Assembly (NCBI GenBank): GCA_033764775.1 | Contig: JANRIQ010000023.1 | Span: forward strand, 62,001-126,000 | DNA from: JAWXCE01 sp033764775 | GTDB lineage: Bacteria > Pseudomonadota > Alphaproteobacteria > Rhizobiales > Rhodomicrobiaceae | Length of the DNA: 64,000 nucleotides | Direction: 5' to 3' | In this document: positions 37,721 through 45,848 of the stretch, one piece after another | Layout: each line of letters begins with the position of its first letter | Numbering within the stretch: the first letter of the stretch is position 1 | The notes under the pieces: model-generated | Told to the model about the DNA's origin: nothing | Database searches by the model: none | The model's input: only the letters and a program-made list of their open reading frames with translations | Program-made: the position numbers and the translations under genes

Positions 37721-38121
37721 TCTGCGCACAAATCGCCGACACCGTCCAATCGCGTTCGTCGCGTGGCGCGCGCGACCGGCTGCAACACGGAACCGCCCTC
37801 ATATGCGGCATCCACGGCGATCCACCGCAGTCCGTCATCGGGCGCACATTGGACGGTGACGGTCAAGCGTTCCGATCCTGCGAAACCGAACGCTGCGAGG
37901 GCTGCGTCTTCCACGTCGGACATGGTCTGCGCGCCCGCTCGCGCGGCGTCCGCACCCGCTTCCGCGGCCAGCGCCACGCGCTCGCGCATGACGGCGGCGC
38001 CCGACAGCTCCAGGGCGAACAGACACAATCCGGCCGCGAACGGAGCGAGCAGCGCGAATTCAATCGCCACGCCGCCACGCGCACAACGCGAAAAGGATGT
38101 GATTGGATGTGAGGCCGCCAT
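37717..38121 (-). CDS. TadE/TadG-like pilus-associated membrane protein
   Basis: The 134-residue protein has a positively charged N-terminus followed by one hydrophobic helix preceded by GGVAIEFALLAPFAAGLC. This is the TadE pattern (Gly/Ala, then Glu five residues later, as in a prepilin-like site). The rest is a small extracytoplasmic domain with two cysteines. TadE/F/G proteins are minor pseudopilins of tight-adherence pili. No tad genes are seen in this window, so it is an orphan. Confidence 0.72.
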   Translation of the reverse strand: MAASHPITSFSRCARGGVAIEFALLAPFAAGLCLFALELSGAAVMRERVALAAEAGADAARAGAQTMSDVEDAALAAFGFAGSERLTVTVQCAPDDGLRWIAVDAAYEGGSVLQPVARATRRTRLDGVGDLCAD

Positions 38122-38178
38122 GTCGCACTCGCTGTTTCGCAGCCAGGTTACGGGTGAAATCTTGCCCCTTTGTTAGCG

Positions 38179-39618
38179 TCAATTCAGCACGGCGTCCTCG
38201 GGGAGCGTAGGGATCGACCCAGGTCGACGTGGGGGCGCCGCGGCGCGCATGCCTGCCAACTGCGCCTGGGCGCGGCAGGTGAGCACCACGGCGAGCGAGA
38301 TGAAGAACAGGATGCCCGGGTCGGCGCTCCCGCCGGAGATGGAAACAGCGATGAGGTTGCCGACCGCCATCGCCCTAGCGCCGTCCGCCAGCCCGCGCAT
38401 CTGGCGATCCTCAAGGGGCCAGCCGGCGGTTCCACGACAGAGCGCGGCCACCAGGGCGAGCATCAGAAGTCCGCCGATCACCCCGATCTGCGCGAAAACC
38501 GAAATGATCCAGCTGGACGACCGCGAGCTGCCGAAGCCGATGCCGACGCCCTCGGTTTTAAAAAAGGCCTCGACGCTGGTCAGGTTCCACATGCCGCGCT
38601 CCCGGCCCGACTCCGAGTTGGATTTCTCAAAAACCATAACGCGCACAAGTTCGACAATTGGCTCGAACATCTTCTCCTGCGCCAGGTAAGCGGCTAGGAG
38701 GGCGACTGCGCTGGCGAGAATCACCACGAACAGGATCAAGTCTTCCCGCTTCACGCGCCCGCTGAAGATCGTCACGCCGATGGTTATGGCGGCGAGCATG
38801 CAGAGCGCGGCGAGCCCCACATAGGCGGTGGTCGAGGTGGAGAAGACCAGAAGCAGGAACAGAGCGCCTGTCAGCAGGAACGCCAGAAGCGAACCCGTCG
38901 CCCGCCAGTAGGCGTAGGTGAACGCGATGCAGGCGAGGCTGTAGGCGCTGAACGTCGAGGCCTCCGGGTAGCCGCCTACGATGCGGTGGAAGCTACCCAC
39001 CTCATCAGAGGTGAGGAGGGCGTAGTTCACAGATCGCGTGAAGAACAGCACATCTCCGAGGCCAAGGACTTTGCCCCCCAGATCGGCCACGCCAAAAGCG
39101 ACGTGAAGCACAATGAACGCCAGAAACCCCCGTCGCGCCGTCTCGATGAGTTGTGGGCGCAAAAGCGCGATGCGAAGCGCGAAGAAGGTCAGGACGCCGA
39201 GAACGAAATAGCCGGTTTGGGTGATGTTGCCTCCCGTGGGGTAAAGCAACGCGTCTTTCACAGCCCCGTCGACGACAATGAAAACCGTCACCTCCCCGGC
39301 GAAGAGCCGCGGGAAGATGATCGCGCTCACAACCGCGTAGACCGCCAGGAACGCCGCGACCCCCGCCGTCCAATGCACTTTCACGATCACGCCAAGGCTG
39401 CGCAGAAAGTCGCGCCGCAAGGCTTCGCATACGATGAGCGCGCAGGCGAACGCTGTGTAGATGAGCGGGGTTGAGCCGCCAAGCGCCGGCAGCGAGGCGA
39501 TCGCCGTGCTTCCGAAGGCGAGCGAGACGAACAGCCCAAAGATGATGCGATGCCCGGCGCCGCGTGCGGCGAGGAGGATGAGTAGGGCGATGGCGGCCCC
39601 GACAAGAGACGGGATCAT
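38179..39618 (-). CDS. O-antigen ligase/polymerase-like membrane protein
   Basis: The 479-residue protein has about twelve hydrophobic helices with a large loop near residues 320-380 (SNSESGRERGMWNLTSVEAF, GVGIGFGSSRSS). This is the arrangement of Wzy/WaaL-type polysaccharide polymerases and ligases, in which that loop is periplasmic and catalytic. With the downstream ExoY-like sugar transferase (40159-40944) and the small membrane protein at 39853, it marks a small exopolysaccharide cluster. The substrate cannot be inferred. Confidence 0.7.
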   Translation of the reverse strand: MIPSLVGAAIALLILLAARGAGHRIIFGLFVSLAFGSTAIASLPALGGSTPLIYTAFACALIVCEALRRDFLRSLGVIVKVHWTAGVAAFLAVYAVVSAIIFPRLFAGEVTVFIVVDGAVKDALLYPTGGNITQTGYFVLGVLTFFALRIALLRPQLIETARRGFLAFIVLHVAFGVADLGGKVLGLGDVLFFTRSVNYALLTSDEVGSFHRIVGGYPEASTFSAYSLACIAFTYAYWRATGSLLAFLLTGALFLLLVFSTSTTAYVGLAALCMLAAITIGVTIFSGRVKREDLILFVVILASAVALLAAYLAQEKMFEPIVELVRVMVFEKSNSESGRERGMWNLTSVEAFFKTEGVGIGFGSSRSSSWIISVFAQIGVIGGLLMLALVAALCRGTAGWPLEDRQMRGLADGARAMAVGNLIAVSISGGSADPGILFFISLAVVLTCRAQAQLAGMRAAAPPRRPGSIPTLPEDAVLN

Positions 39619-39802
39619 GGCGCGGCTCCGCCGTCCGTTTTAGAAAACCTTAATTGAGCCCAAAAAGATTTAATTTTATCCCGGTTTCAGACACTATTTG
39701 CTACTATATATGTCAACGTGTCGTTTTCGGGCGACATATTTGAAGCGGACGCCCTGGCACTGCCTGGATAGAGGTAATTGATGGGATTGCAATAGGAATC
39801 GC

Positions 39803-39829
39803 TTTACAACCTTTGATTGATTATATAAT
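39803..39829 (+). promoter_or_regulatory. Likely promoter of the small membrane gene at 39853
   Basis: TTTACA (39803-39808) and a perfect TATAAT (39824-39829) are separated by 15 bases, in an AT-rich stretch directly upstream of the 39853 gene. The spacer is slightly short, so the -35 may instead be CTTTAC one base earlier. It fires rightward, divergent from the Wzy-like gene. Confidence 0.5.
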
Positions 39830-39852
39830 CTGACCTAATAGGGAGGGTCGCT

Positions 39853-40158
39853 ATGGTTGTTTCATTGGCGTTTGCAGGGCTAGCGGGTGTGCTTTTGGGT
39901 GTTCTAGGGCGCGCGCCGGCTATCGTGGTCACGTCCATGCTTGTTCTCTGCATCGGCGCGCCGATTGCAATTATGGCGAGCGACGCGTGGCTAACGAGCA
40001 TTTTGATGGTGTTCGCAGTTCTTGCGACATTGCAACTTGGCTTCATCTCCGGTCTGCTGATCAAGACCTTCCACTCCAAGTTGCGCGGCGATGTCGATAA
40101 AGCCATGTCGAGCGCAATAGGCCGTAAAGGTATGCGTGCGCTCGACTTGGCGAAATAA
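39853..40158 (+). CDS. Small membrane protein of 101 residues in the polysaccharide cluster
   Basis: The start has GGGAGG six bases upstream, and the product has three hydrophobic helices (SLAFAGLAGVLLGVLG, IVVTSMLVLCIGAPIAIMA, SILMVFAVLATLQLGFISGL) and a short basic tail. Small proteins of this size near exopolysaccharide genes in rhizobia (ExoX/SyrA type) regulate polymerase activity. I see only the general resemblance, so no function is assigned. It is convergent with the ExoY-like gene; the stop codons abut at 40158/40159. Confidence 0.55.
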   Translation: MVVSLAFAGLAGVLLGVLGRAPAIVVTSMLVLCIGAPIAIMASDAWLTSILMVFAVLATLQLGFISGLLIKTFHSKLRGDVDKAMSSAIGRKGMRALDLAK

Positions 40159-40944
40159 CTAAGCGGTATCGCGAAATTTTAAGACTGCGGGAATTGTCTT
40201 GAGCATGATTGCGCAATCGAGAATGAGCTTCCAGCGGCGTTGATATACACGGTCAAGACAAACGCGCATTCCATAAGTCGTATTGCTCCGTCCACTCACT
40301 TGCCACAAACCTGTCAGTCCAGGCCTTGCCGCCAAATAGCTGCGTTTTGACATTCCGTATTTTTCAAGCTCTTCGCGCACCACCGGTCTCGGGCCGACGC
40401 AGCTCATGTCGCCCTTCAGAATGTTCAAAAATTGGGGTAATTCATCAAGGCTTGACTTGCGCAGAAAATGGCCGAGCGGGGTGACGCGCGGATCATTTGG
40501 AAGCTTGCGCGTTTCCCGCCATATGCGCGCCGCGTCGGGGTTCGACGCCAGATACTCGCGCAGTCGCTGATCCGAGTCTTTCACCATCGTGCGAAACTTG
40601 AAGCAGTCAAACTCACGCCCTGCGAAGCCGACCCGTTTGTGCGAGAAAATAATCGGCCGCCCCATGGTGAGGTAAATCGCCGCAGCGATCATCGCCATCA
40701 AAGGCAGCAGCGCCGCCAGCGCAACTGACGCGATCACGATGTCGGCGATGCGTTTGACCGCCCCACCAAGCGGACGCGCCCCAGTCTCGACCAGCGAGCC
40801 GGACGCCGCGCCCCCCGCTTGCCCCGTATCGTTTCTAAAGCCGATTGGGGGCCGAATTTCAGACGGTGCGCTCGCTTCAGCGCGCCGCCCAGCGCCGATG
40901 CCGGACCTACTCCAGCGAAAACCTCGTACAAACGCCGGCGTCAT
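40159..40944 (-). CDS. ExoY-like undecaprenyl-phosphate sugar transferase
   Basis: The 261-residue protein starts polysaccharide synthesis by placing a sugar-1-phosphate on undecaprenyl phosphate. The membrane helix (IVIASVALAALLPLMAMIAA) precedes the conserved cytoplasmic part: GRPIIFSHKRVGFAGREFD, FKFRTMVKDSDQRL, LRKSSLDELPQFLNILKG, MSCVGPRPVV and RPGLTGLWQVSGRSNTTY. It resembles ExoY-type galactose or glucose phosphotransferases, though the sugar is not certain. It belongs with the Wzy-like gene as a small polysaccharide locus. Confidence 0.88.
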   Translation of the reverse strand: MTPAFVRGFRWSRSGIGAGRRAEASAPSEIRPPIGFRNDTGQAGGAASGSLVETGARPLGGAVKRIADIVIASVALAALLPLMAMIAAAIYLTMGRPIIFSHKRVGFAGREFDCFKFRTMVKDSDQRLREYLASNPDAARIWRETRKLPNDPRVTPLGHFLRKSSLDELPQFLNILKGDMSCVGPRPVVREELEKYGMSKRSYLAARPGLTGLWQVSGRSNTTYGMRVCLDRVYQRRWKLILDCAIMLKTIPAVLKFRDTA

Positions 40945-41288
40945 GTTCTTAATCCTGGTTGTGTTGAGCCGATATATGCACTTCCCGCGTTATTTTGCAT
41001 GCACTTTGACGCACCGAACGTCAAGGATTGTTTTGTAAAGTTATCCTTTTTAATGGTCTGCTCGGGCTTTCCCCAGAACTGCGCCAGGTTGAGCCAGTCT
41101 TATTAGAAATCAGCGTTTTGCTCGATCGCGATGACGCTGAGTCTGAACGCAGCCTATCCCGCGCTCAAAGTATACGTTTGCGTACATTCTCTGCTGCAGC
41201 GCAACATTACGCGCTTATGCGCACCAAATCAATCCAATTAAAGCATTCGGCTATAGTTATTAAAATCGTCAGTAGTTATTTTGTCATA
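40945..41288. other. Gene-free AT-rich stretch between ExoY-like and YafK-like genes
   Basis: This 344-base gap separates the start of the ExoY-like gene from the end of the upstream YafK-like gene, both on the minus strand, so it should hold the promoter of the former. It is clearly AT-richer than the coding DNA around it. A 13-base perfect palindrome (GTCATA-T-TATGAC, 41283-41295) lies at its right end. A rightward 88-residue frame here has no good start and looks accidental. I see no RNA gene or repeat. Confidence 0.6.
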
Positions 41289-42089
41289 TTATGACGTACA
41301 AACAGCGTTAAGCGCGGCGGCGTCGCGGCCGGGCGCGCCAGGACGAACCACATATCTCCCGCGGCAAACGCTGATGGCCGGCGGCGTGCGAGTCCGCTCG
41401 AAGCTGTCATAGCCCTGTTTCAGGTCGGCCCAAAAATCCGCCCACGGTCCGCCAGCGTGCATGCGCATTCGCCAGTCTTCCATGCGGAACGGGAAGGCGT
41501 GCACCGCAAATCGCGCCTGACCGCGCGCAAAAGCCGCCGTGATGATCGTCCACAGCTCGTCTATCACCGGGTCGGTCATGGCGTAGCAGCCGATCGAAAC
41601 ACATGCTCCGTGCACCATCAGAAAATCGCCGGTGCGGCCGTGGCTCGCGTCGTACAGGTTGGGGTAGCCGAGATTGAACGACCGGCGAAACCGACTGTTG
41701 GGGTTCATCGCGTCCGGACCAGCCGTGTAGAAGCCTTCGGGCGATTGGAGATCGCCCTGCCGAAGCTTCGGCCCCAGACCGCCGGAATATGTGCAGATGG
41801 GGTAGGTCGCAAAGAGCACGAAGCTTTCGCCGGCCCGCATCCACAGCTCAAGCTCGCGAGATTGCTTGAAAATTCGGATGAAGATGGGCGCGCCGAGGGC
41901 CAGCCCTTTTTCACCCAGCCGCTCCCGCAGGCGGCTGAGGTCGGGCGTGCCGGGCAGCGGCCAGCCAAGCGCACGATGCGCCCCGCGCCTTGCGTCGCTC
42001 CAGGCTTGATGGGCGGCGTCGTAGAGCCGATCGGACGCATAGAGTGCGATGGCGAGCGCGGCTGCAATGACCGCAAGCGCGACCCTCAT
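41289..42089 (-). CDS. YafK/DpaA-type YkuD-domain protein
   Basis: The 266-residue protein has an N-terminal helix (residues 3-18) and a YkuD-type catalytic domain with His in MVHGACVSIGCYAMTD and the nucleophile Cys in SIGCYAM. Other conserved stretches are FIRIFKQSRELELWM, YPICTYSGGLGPK, GDLQSPEGFY and LGYPNLYD. It belongs to the YafK subgroup. E. coli YafK (DpaA) detaches Braun lipoprotein from peptidoglycan, whereas other YkuD proteins crosslink it. It is 17 bases after the second, lipoprotein copy (42107-43255). Confidence 0.88.
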   Translation of the reverse strand: MRVALAVIAAALAIALYASDRLYDAAHQAWSDARRGAHRALGWPLPGTPDLSRLRERLGEKGLALGAPIFIRIFKQSRELELWMRAGESFVLFATYPICTYSGGLGPKLRQGDLQSPEGFYTAGPDAMNPNSRFRRSFNLGYPNLYDASHGRTGDFLMVHGACVSIGCYAMTDPVIDELWTIITAAFARGQARFAVHAFPFRMEDWRMRMHAGGPWADFWADLKQGYDSFERTRTPPAISVCRGRYVVRPGAPGRDAAALNAVCTS

Positions 42090-42106
42090 CGCGCGTCTCC
42101 GGCGGG

Positions 42107-43255
42107 CTATCGCGGCGCGTATCCGTATTGCGCGGGCGGGGCGGCCGACGCATCGAGCCTGTCGCCCTTTCCGCTGCGACGCGGAGCGGCCGGCGCAGCC
42201 AGCGCGTCGAGGGTGGGTTCAGCCGCAGGCGCCGCCGGTTCGACGGGCGCGGGCGCGTAGGCCGCGGCGGCGTATCCGTCAGCCGAGGGCGCGGCGGGAG
42301 CGGGCGCGGCCACAACGACGGGAGCAGTGGAAACGGCCGTCTCGGGCGCAGGGCTTTCCACGGGCGCCGGCGAGATGGATCGCGGGGTCTGGATCGATGC
42401 GACGCGGGAGCGCTCCGCCGGGGCGCGCGCGATTTGCTCGGTCGGCAGGTTCTCGAAGCCCGGGGTCACGTCGGGCGTGATGTGCTGATAGCTGGGGCAC
42501 GGCGCTTTCGGGTCGGGCCGCGCCTCGTGGCCCATGAAGCTCACATTGACCAGATATTGCTTCGAGCACACCGCCACTTTGGGGGGCACGCGGAAAAACT
42601 CAAACGAATCATAACCGACCTTCAGTTGCCGCCAGAAGTCGATCCACTCGCTCGATGCGTAGCGCTTCATATTCTCTTCGGTCATGCGGAAGGGGAAGGC
42701 GTTCACGTGGAACGCCGTCTGGCCGCCCTTAAACGCCTCACGCGCCAGGATGTAGATCTCCTCGATCAGCGCGTCCGTCATGGCGAAACAGCCGGCCGAT
42801 TTACACTTGCCGTGCACCATAAGCGCCGAGCCGTCGCGGCCGTGAGCGCGGTCGAAGTCGTTTGGGTAGCCCAGATTGAACGCCAGGTGGAGCTGACTGT
42901 TGGGGTTCATCTGGCCGGGGCGAACAGTGTAGAAGCCCTCGGGCGCCTGCTTGTCTCCCTGCTTGATCTTCGGCCCGAGCTCGCCCGACCATTTGCAGAT
43001 CGGATAAGTCTTGAAATGCGCATAACGGCCGTCCGCCATCTGCTTCCAGATTTCGAGCTCGTTCTCTTCCTTGAAGATGCGCACAAAGATGGCCGCCTGC
43101 TCGGTCATGCCCTTTTTGGCCAGCAAGGCTTGAGCTTCGGCCGGAAGTTGCTTCGTGTGGGGCGCGATGTCCTCACCGCCCATTCCCAAACAGCCAGTCA
43201 AAACGAGCGCGCAGAGACCGCTCAACGCAAAACGACCCGCGAAACGTATCAGCAT
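42107..43255 (-). CDS. YafK/DpaA-type YkuD-domain lipoprotein with low-complexity tail
   Basis: From the ATG at 43255 (382 residues) the product starts with a lipoprotein signal peptide whose lipobox is LTGC (ALVLTGCLGMGG). The catalytic domain repeats the motifs of its neighbour: FVRIFKEENELEIWK, YPICKWSGELGPK, MVHGKCKSAGCFAMTD with the nucleophile Cys, and HVNAFPFRM. After about residue 250 comes a long Ala/Pro-rich tail that ends APPAQYGYAPR, probably an extended spacer in the envelope. It is a paralogue of the downstream gene. The displaced accA 3' end lies upstream at 43411-43479. Confidence 0.88.
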   Translation of the reverse strand: MLIRFAGRFALSGLCALVLTGCLGMGGEDIAPHTKQLPAEAQALLAKKGMTEQAAIFVRIFKEENELEIWKQMADGRYAHFKTYPICKWSGELGPKIKQGDKQAPEGFYTVRPGQMNPNSQLHLAFNLGYPNDFDRAHGRDGSALMVHGKCKSAGCFAMTDALIEEIYILAREAFKGGQTAFHVNAFPFRMTEENMKRYASSEWIDFWRQLKVGYDSFEFFRVPPKVAVCSKQYLVNVSFMGHEARPDPKAPCPSYQHITPDVTPGFENLPTEQIARAPAERSRVASIQTPRSISPAPVESPAPETAVSTAPVVVAAPAPAAPSADGYAAAAYAPAPVEPAAPAAEPTLDALAAPAAPRRSGKGDRLDASAAPPAQYGYAPR

Positions 43256-43410
43256 AGCTTTCGCCCTTTGTACCGCCGACATGAATCGACTCATTTCGTC
43301 GCCCGCATAGTACAGCGCGGCCGCCACTGCACACAACATGAAACCCGGGCCGAATCAAGACGATAGACAGGGATCATAATCACGGACGGTTTATCCCGGC
43401 TTAAGCGCCG

Positions 43411-43479
43411 GCTACAGATTGCGGCCGATATTGAGGAATTTCTCGTGCCGCCGCCGCCGCACCTCCTCCCCCGCCATGC
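43411..43479 (-). pseudogene. Displaced accA 3' end (left direct repeat)
   Basis: This 69-base stretch is a copy of the last 22 codons of accA including the stop, 67 of 69 bases identical to 44315-44383. The two differences are silent, so the peptide MAGEEVRRRRHEKFLNIGRN is the same. There is no gene body attached. Just beyond it, in the accA direction, lies a weak hairpin (CCGGC-GCTTAA-GCCGG) that may be the original accA terminator. It marks the old gene end, now separated from accA by the methyltransferase segment. Confidence 0.9.
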
Positions 43480-43544
43480 GTAGCTTGACAGCAGAATATA
43501 TAAGTATATGCGTTTGTTTATTCGGGCAATCAGGGTTCTTATAT

Positions 43545-44315
43545 ATGACACCGCAGGAATTGACTAAAATTACGCTTCGAAACAAGTTTTTTCCGCTTCC
43601 GCCGGCGTACCGAAATCAATCCTTTAAGGATTCTGATGTCATCAAGTCGGGTCTGGACCTCACGCTTGTCCTCATCAAATACGGGTTAACGCAGAAGGAT
43701 CGTGTTCTTGATCTCGGATGCGGGTATGGCCGCGTAGCGCTGCCTTTGACGCAGTATCTGAATCACGATGCGTCCTATCTTGGTTTGGATATCAATCTAG
43801 GCGCGGTGGCTTGGTGTCATGAAAACATAAATCAACGATATGAAAATTTCGAGTTCTCAGTAATTAACGCTAAAAACGATCATTACAGGAATAAATTCGA
43901 ATACGGGAATCAAAGTCTCAAAGACTCTTTTGTGCCGTTGCCAAGCTATCAATTTGATTACATTTTCTCTTTCTCGCTATTTACGCATTTGACGCACGAC
44001 GACGCGACTTTTTACATCCGATTGGTATCGGAAAAACTCAAGCCAGGCGGTCAATTTTTATCCACTTGGTTCTTGATTAACGAAGAAAAAATGCGGGGTG
44101 TTGCGTCCGGCGATTCGCTTTTCAAATTTCAGAAGTTTGAACAATTCAGAGAGTTCAGATTAAGCGACAAATATAGCGAAGCGATAGGATTTGATGAAGC
44201 GGACTTGTTAAGCGAATTTGAAGCTTCCGGTCTGAGTTTAACTGAAAAAATCTATCAGAATTGGCATCGGGGAAAAGCTGGTCAAGACGTGCTTGTCGCG
44301 ACAAAGGCGGGGTAG
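43545..44315 (+). CDS. Class I SAM-dependent methyltransferase of unknown substrate
   Basis: The 256-residue protein starts at ATG 43545 and has the SAM-binding motif I VLDLGCGYGRVALPL, motif II YLGLDINLGAVAWC, and the later FDYIFSFSLFTHLTHDD and LKPGGQFLSTWF segments typical of the Rossmann methyltransferases. The DNA is strongly AT-rich compared with everything around it, and the gene stands alone between two copies of the accA 3' end. Its stop codon TAG shares its last base with the right repeat. The substrate could be a polysaccharide, lipid or small molecule; nothing decides it. Confidence 0.85.
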   Translation: MTPQELTKITLRNKFFPLPPAYRNQSFKDSDVIKSGLDLTLVLIKYGLTQKDRVLDLGCGYGRVALPLTQYLNHDASYLGLDINLGAVAWCHENINQRYENFEFSVINAKNDHYRNKFEYGNQSLKDSFVPLPSYQFDYIFSFSLFTHLTHDDATFYIRLVSEKLKPGGQFLSTWFLINEEKMRGVASGDSLFKFQKFEQFREFRLSDKYSEAIGFDEADLLSEFEASGLSLTEKIYQNWHRGKAGQDVLVATKAG

Positions 44316-44383
44316 CTACAGATTGCGGCCGATATTGAGGAATTTCTCGTGCCGGCGCCGGCGCACCTCCTCCCCCGCCATGC
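44315..44383 (-). repeat. accA 3' end within intact gene (right direct repeat)
   Basis: The second copy of the 69-base repeat is the functional end of accA, including its stop codon at 44316-44318. It differs from the left copy by two silent C/G changes (43451 versus 44355 and 43457 versus 44361). Together the copies bound the 0.9-kb methyltransferase segment. Confidence 0.9.
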
Positions 44384-45272
44384 CGTCGAATTCGGACAGC
44401 GCCGCCTCGATGGCCTCCCCCGCGTTGCGCATCGTGAGCGCCGGATCGCGGTGCGCGCCCCCGGCCGGCTCGGGGATGACGCCGTCGATCACGCCGAGGC
44501 TCAGCAGATCTTGCGCGGTGATTTTCATATTGGCCGCCGCGTCCGCCGCGCGCGAGGAGTCGCGCCACAGGATCGATGCCGCGCCCTCCGGCGAAATGAC
44601 GCTGTAAATGGCGTGCTCAAGCATGAGCACTTTGTTGGCTGTGGCGATGGCGACCGCGCCGCCCGACCCGCCCTCGCCGATGATCACCGTCACGAGCGGC
44701 GTCTTAAGCGCCAGGCAGCAATCGGTCGAGCGGGCGATGGCCTCGGCCTGGCCGCGCTCCTCCGCGCCGATGCCGGGATAGGCGCCCGCCGTGTCCACCA
44801 GCGTGATCACGGGCAGGCCGAATTTGTCGGCGAGCTTCATCAGCCGCACGGCTTTGCGATAGCCCTCCGGGCGCGCCATGCCGAAATTGTGCTTGAGGCG
44901 CGATTGCGTGTCAGCGCCCTTCTCGTGGCCCATCACCAGAACGCTGCGGCCGTTGAAGCGGCCGACCCCGCCGATGATGGCGTGGTCTTCGCCGTAATAG
45001 CGGTCGCCTGCGAGAGGCGTGAAATCCTCGATCAGGGTCCGGATGTAGTTGAGGCAATGGGGGCGATCGGGATGCCGGGCCACCTGCGTTTTCTGCCACG
45101 GCGCCAGCTTGGCGTAGGCGTCCTCCAGCGCGCGGCGCGCCTTTTCGCGAAGCTGGGCGATTTCGGACTCGATCGAGCCCGTCAATTCCTCGCCGTCCAG
45201 CGCGCGCAACTCCTCCACCTTGCTTTCCAGCTCGGCGATGGGCTTTTCAAAATCCAGATAGGTGCGCAGCAT
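44316..45272 (-). CDS. accA: Acetyl-CoA carboxylase carboxyltransferase alpha subunit
   Basis: AccA with AccD transfers the carboxyl group from biotin to acetyl-CoA in the first step of fatty-acid synthesis. The 318-residue protein has the expected N-terminal helices (YLDFEKPIAELESKVEEL) and the crotonase-fold core: ALRRxDR-type segment DFTPLAGDRYYGEDHAIIGG, VDTAGAYPGIGAEERGQA, IGEGGSGGAVAIATANKVLM and SPEGAASILWRDS. It is complete, but its last 22 codons are one of two copies flanking an insertion. Confidence 0.97.
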   Translation of the reverse strand: MLRTYLDFEKPIAELESKVEELRALDGEELTGSIESEIAQLREKARRALEDAYAKLAPWQKTQVARHPDRPHCLNYIRTLIEDFTPLAGDRYYGEDHAIIGGVGRFNGRSVLVMGHEKGADTQSRLKHNFGMARPEGYRKAVRLMKLADKFGLPVITLVDTAGAYPGIGAEERGQAEAIARSTDCCLALKTPLVTVIIGEGGSGGAVAIATANKVLMLEHAIYSVISPEGAASILWRDSSRAADAAANMKITAQDLLSLGVIDGVIPEPAGGAHRDPALTMRNAGEAIEAALSEFDGMAGEEVRRRRHEKFLNIGRNL

Positions 45273-45373
45273 GACTGTATCGCGGACTGTTGACGCTCAA
45301 CCCACCTTGTAGCGGGTTGCGCGCCGCTGTCCAGCAAGAGGGAGCGCCTCGCGTCGCGCAAGGCGCCTCCGCG

Positions 45374-45724
45374 TTATTCGCACAGGTCGTCGAAGCGGTC
45401 GCAGGCCCGGTCGTCGCCATCCTCGCACAGAAAATGCAGGCGCCGGCATTGACGCGCGGCGTACACCTCGCGGCGGTCGTGGTAATAAGCCCGCTCCTCC
45501 GCCTTGGCGGCCTCGTTCAGAATGACGGCGGCGCCGAGCACGCCAAGGCCGATGCCGAGCGCCTTGCGGCCGCGCCGGACCTCCGTCACAAGCGTGTCGC
45601 CGGTTTGCGCGGCGACGGTCGGCGCGGCGGAATACGAGGCGATGGGAGACGCGGCGGCGGGAGCGCTTACGAACACGGCGCCGGCCACCAGCAACGCGGC
45701 TGTGGTTTTGAGTGTATGAGCCAT
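45374..45724 (-). CDS. Small exported protein of 116 residues
   Basis: From the ATG at 45724 (GAGG six bases upstream) the product has a signal peptide (residues 1-25, APAAA-S). A Thr/Val/Ala segment and one hydrophobic stretch (LGIGLGVLGAAVILNEA) follow. The charged, cysteine-containing C-terminus (QCRRLHFLCEDGDDRACDRF, DDLCE) has four cysteines. The stretch EERAYYHDRREVYAARQCRR is typical of small alphaproteobacterial envelope proteins, but I do not know a function. A gap of 101 bases separates it from accA, and it could be expressed on its own. Confidence 0.65.
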   Translation of the reverse strand: MAHTLKTTAALLVAGAVFVSAPAAASPIASYSAAPTVAAQTGDTLVTEVRRGRKALGIGLGVLGAAVILNEAAKAEERAYYHDRREVYAARQCRRLHFLCEDGDDRACDRFDDLCE

Positions 45725-45848
45725 GATGGACCTCATGATGGTTGCAACCTTCGCACCGTAGCACGGAAGGGTAAATGATCTCGCGCTGAGCAAGAGCGCG
45801 CCTTCGCCAAAATCAACACGCCAGGAATGGCGGAAACGAGGCGAAAGC

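Larger units (their letters stand above)
43480..44383. mobile_element. Candidate small insertion at the 3' end of accA
   Basis: A 904-base unit lies between two direct copies of the accA 3' end (43411-43479 and 44315-44383). It carries one AT-rich methyltransferase gene, a possible promoter (TTGACA at 43485-43490) and no integrase or transposase. Insertion into a gene's 3' end that supplies a replacement end is how site-specific elements use attachment sites, but here the recombinase is missing. An alternative is a homologous-recombination event that copied the region from a relative. Boundaries are the repeat edges. Confidence 0.55.

Noticed and set aside
41028..41294. 88-codon plus-strand frame in the gap before the YafK-like gene
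   Set aside because: No proper start or ribosome site, AT-rich non-coding composition, no family resemblance.
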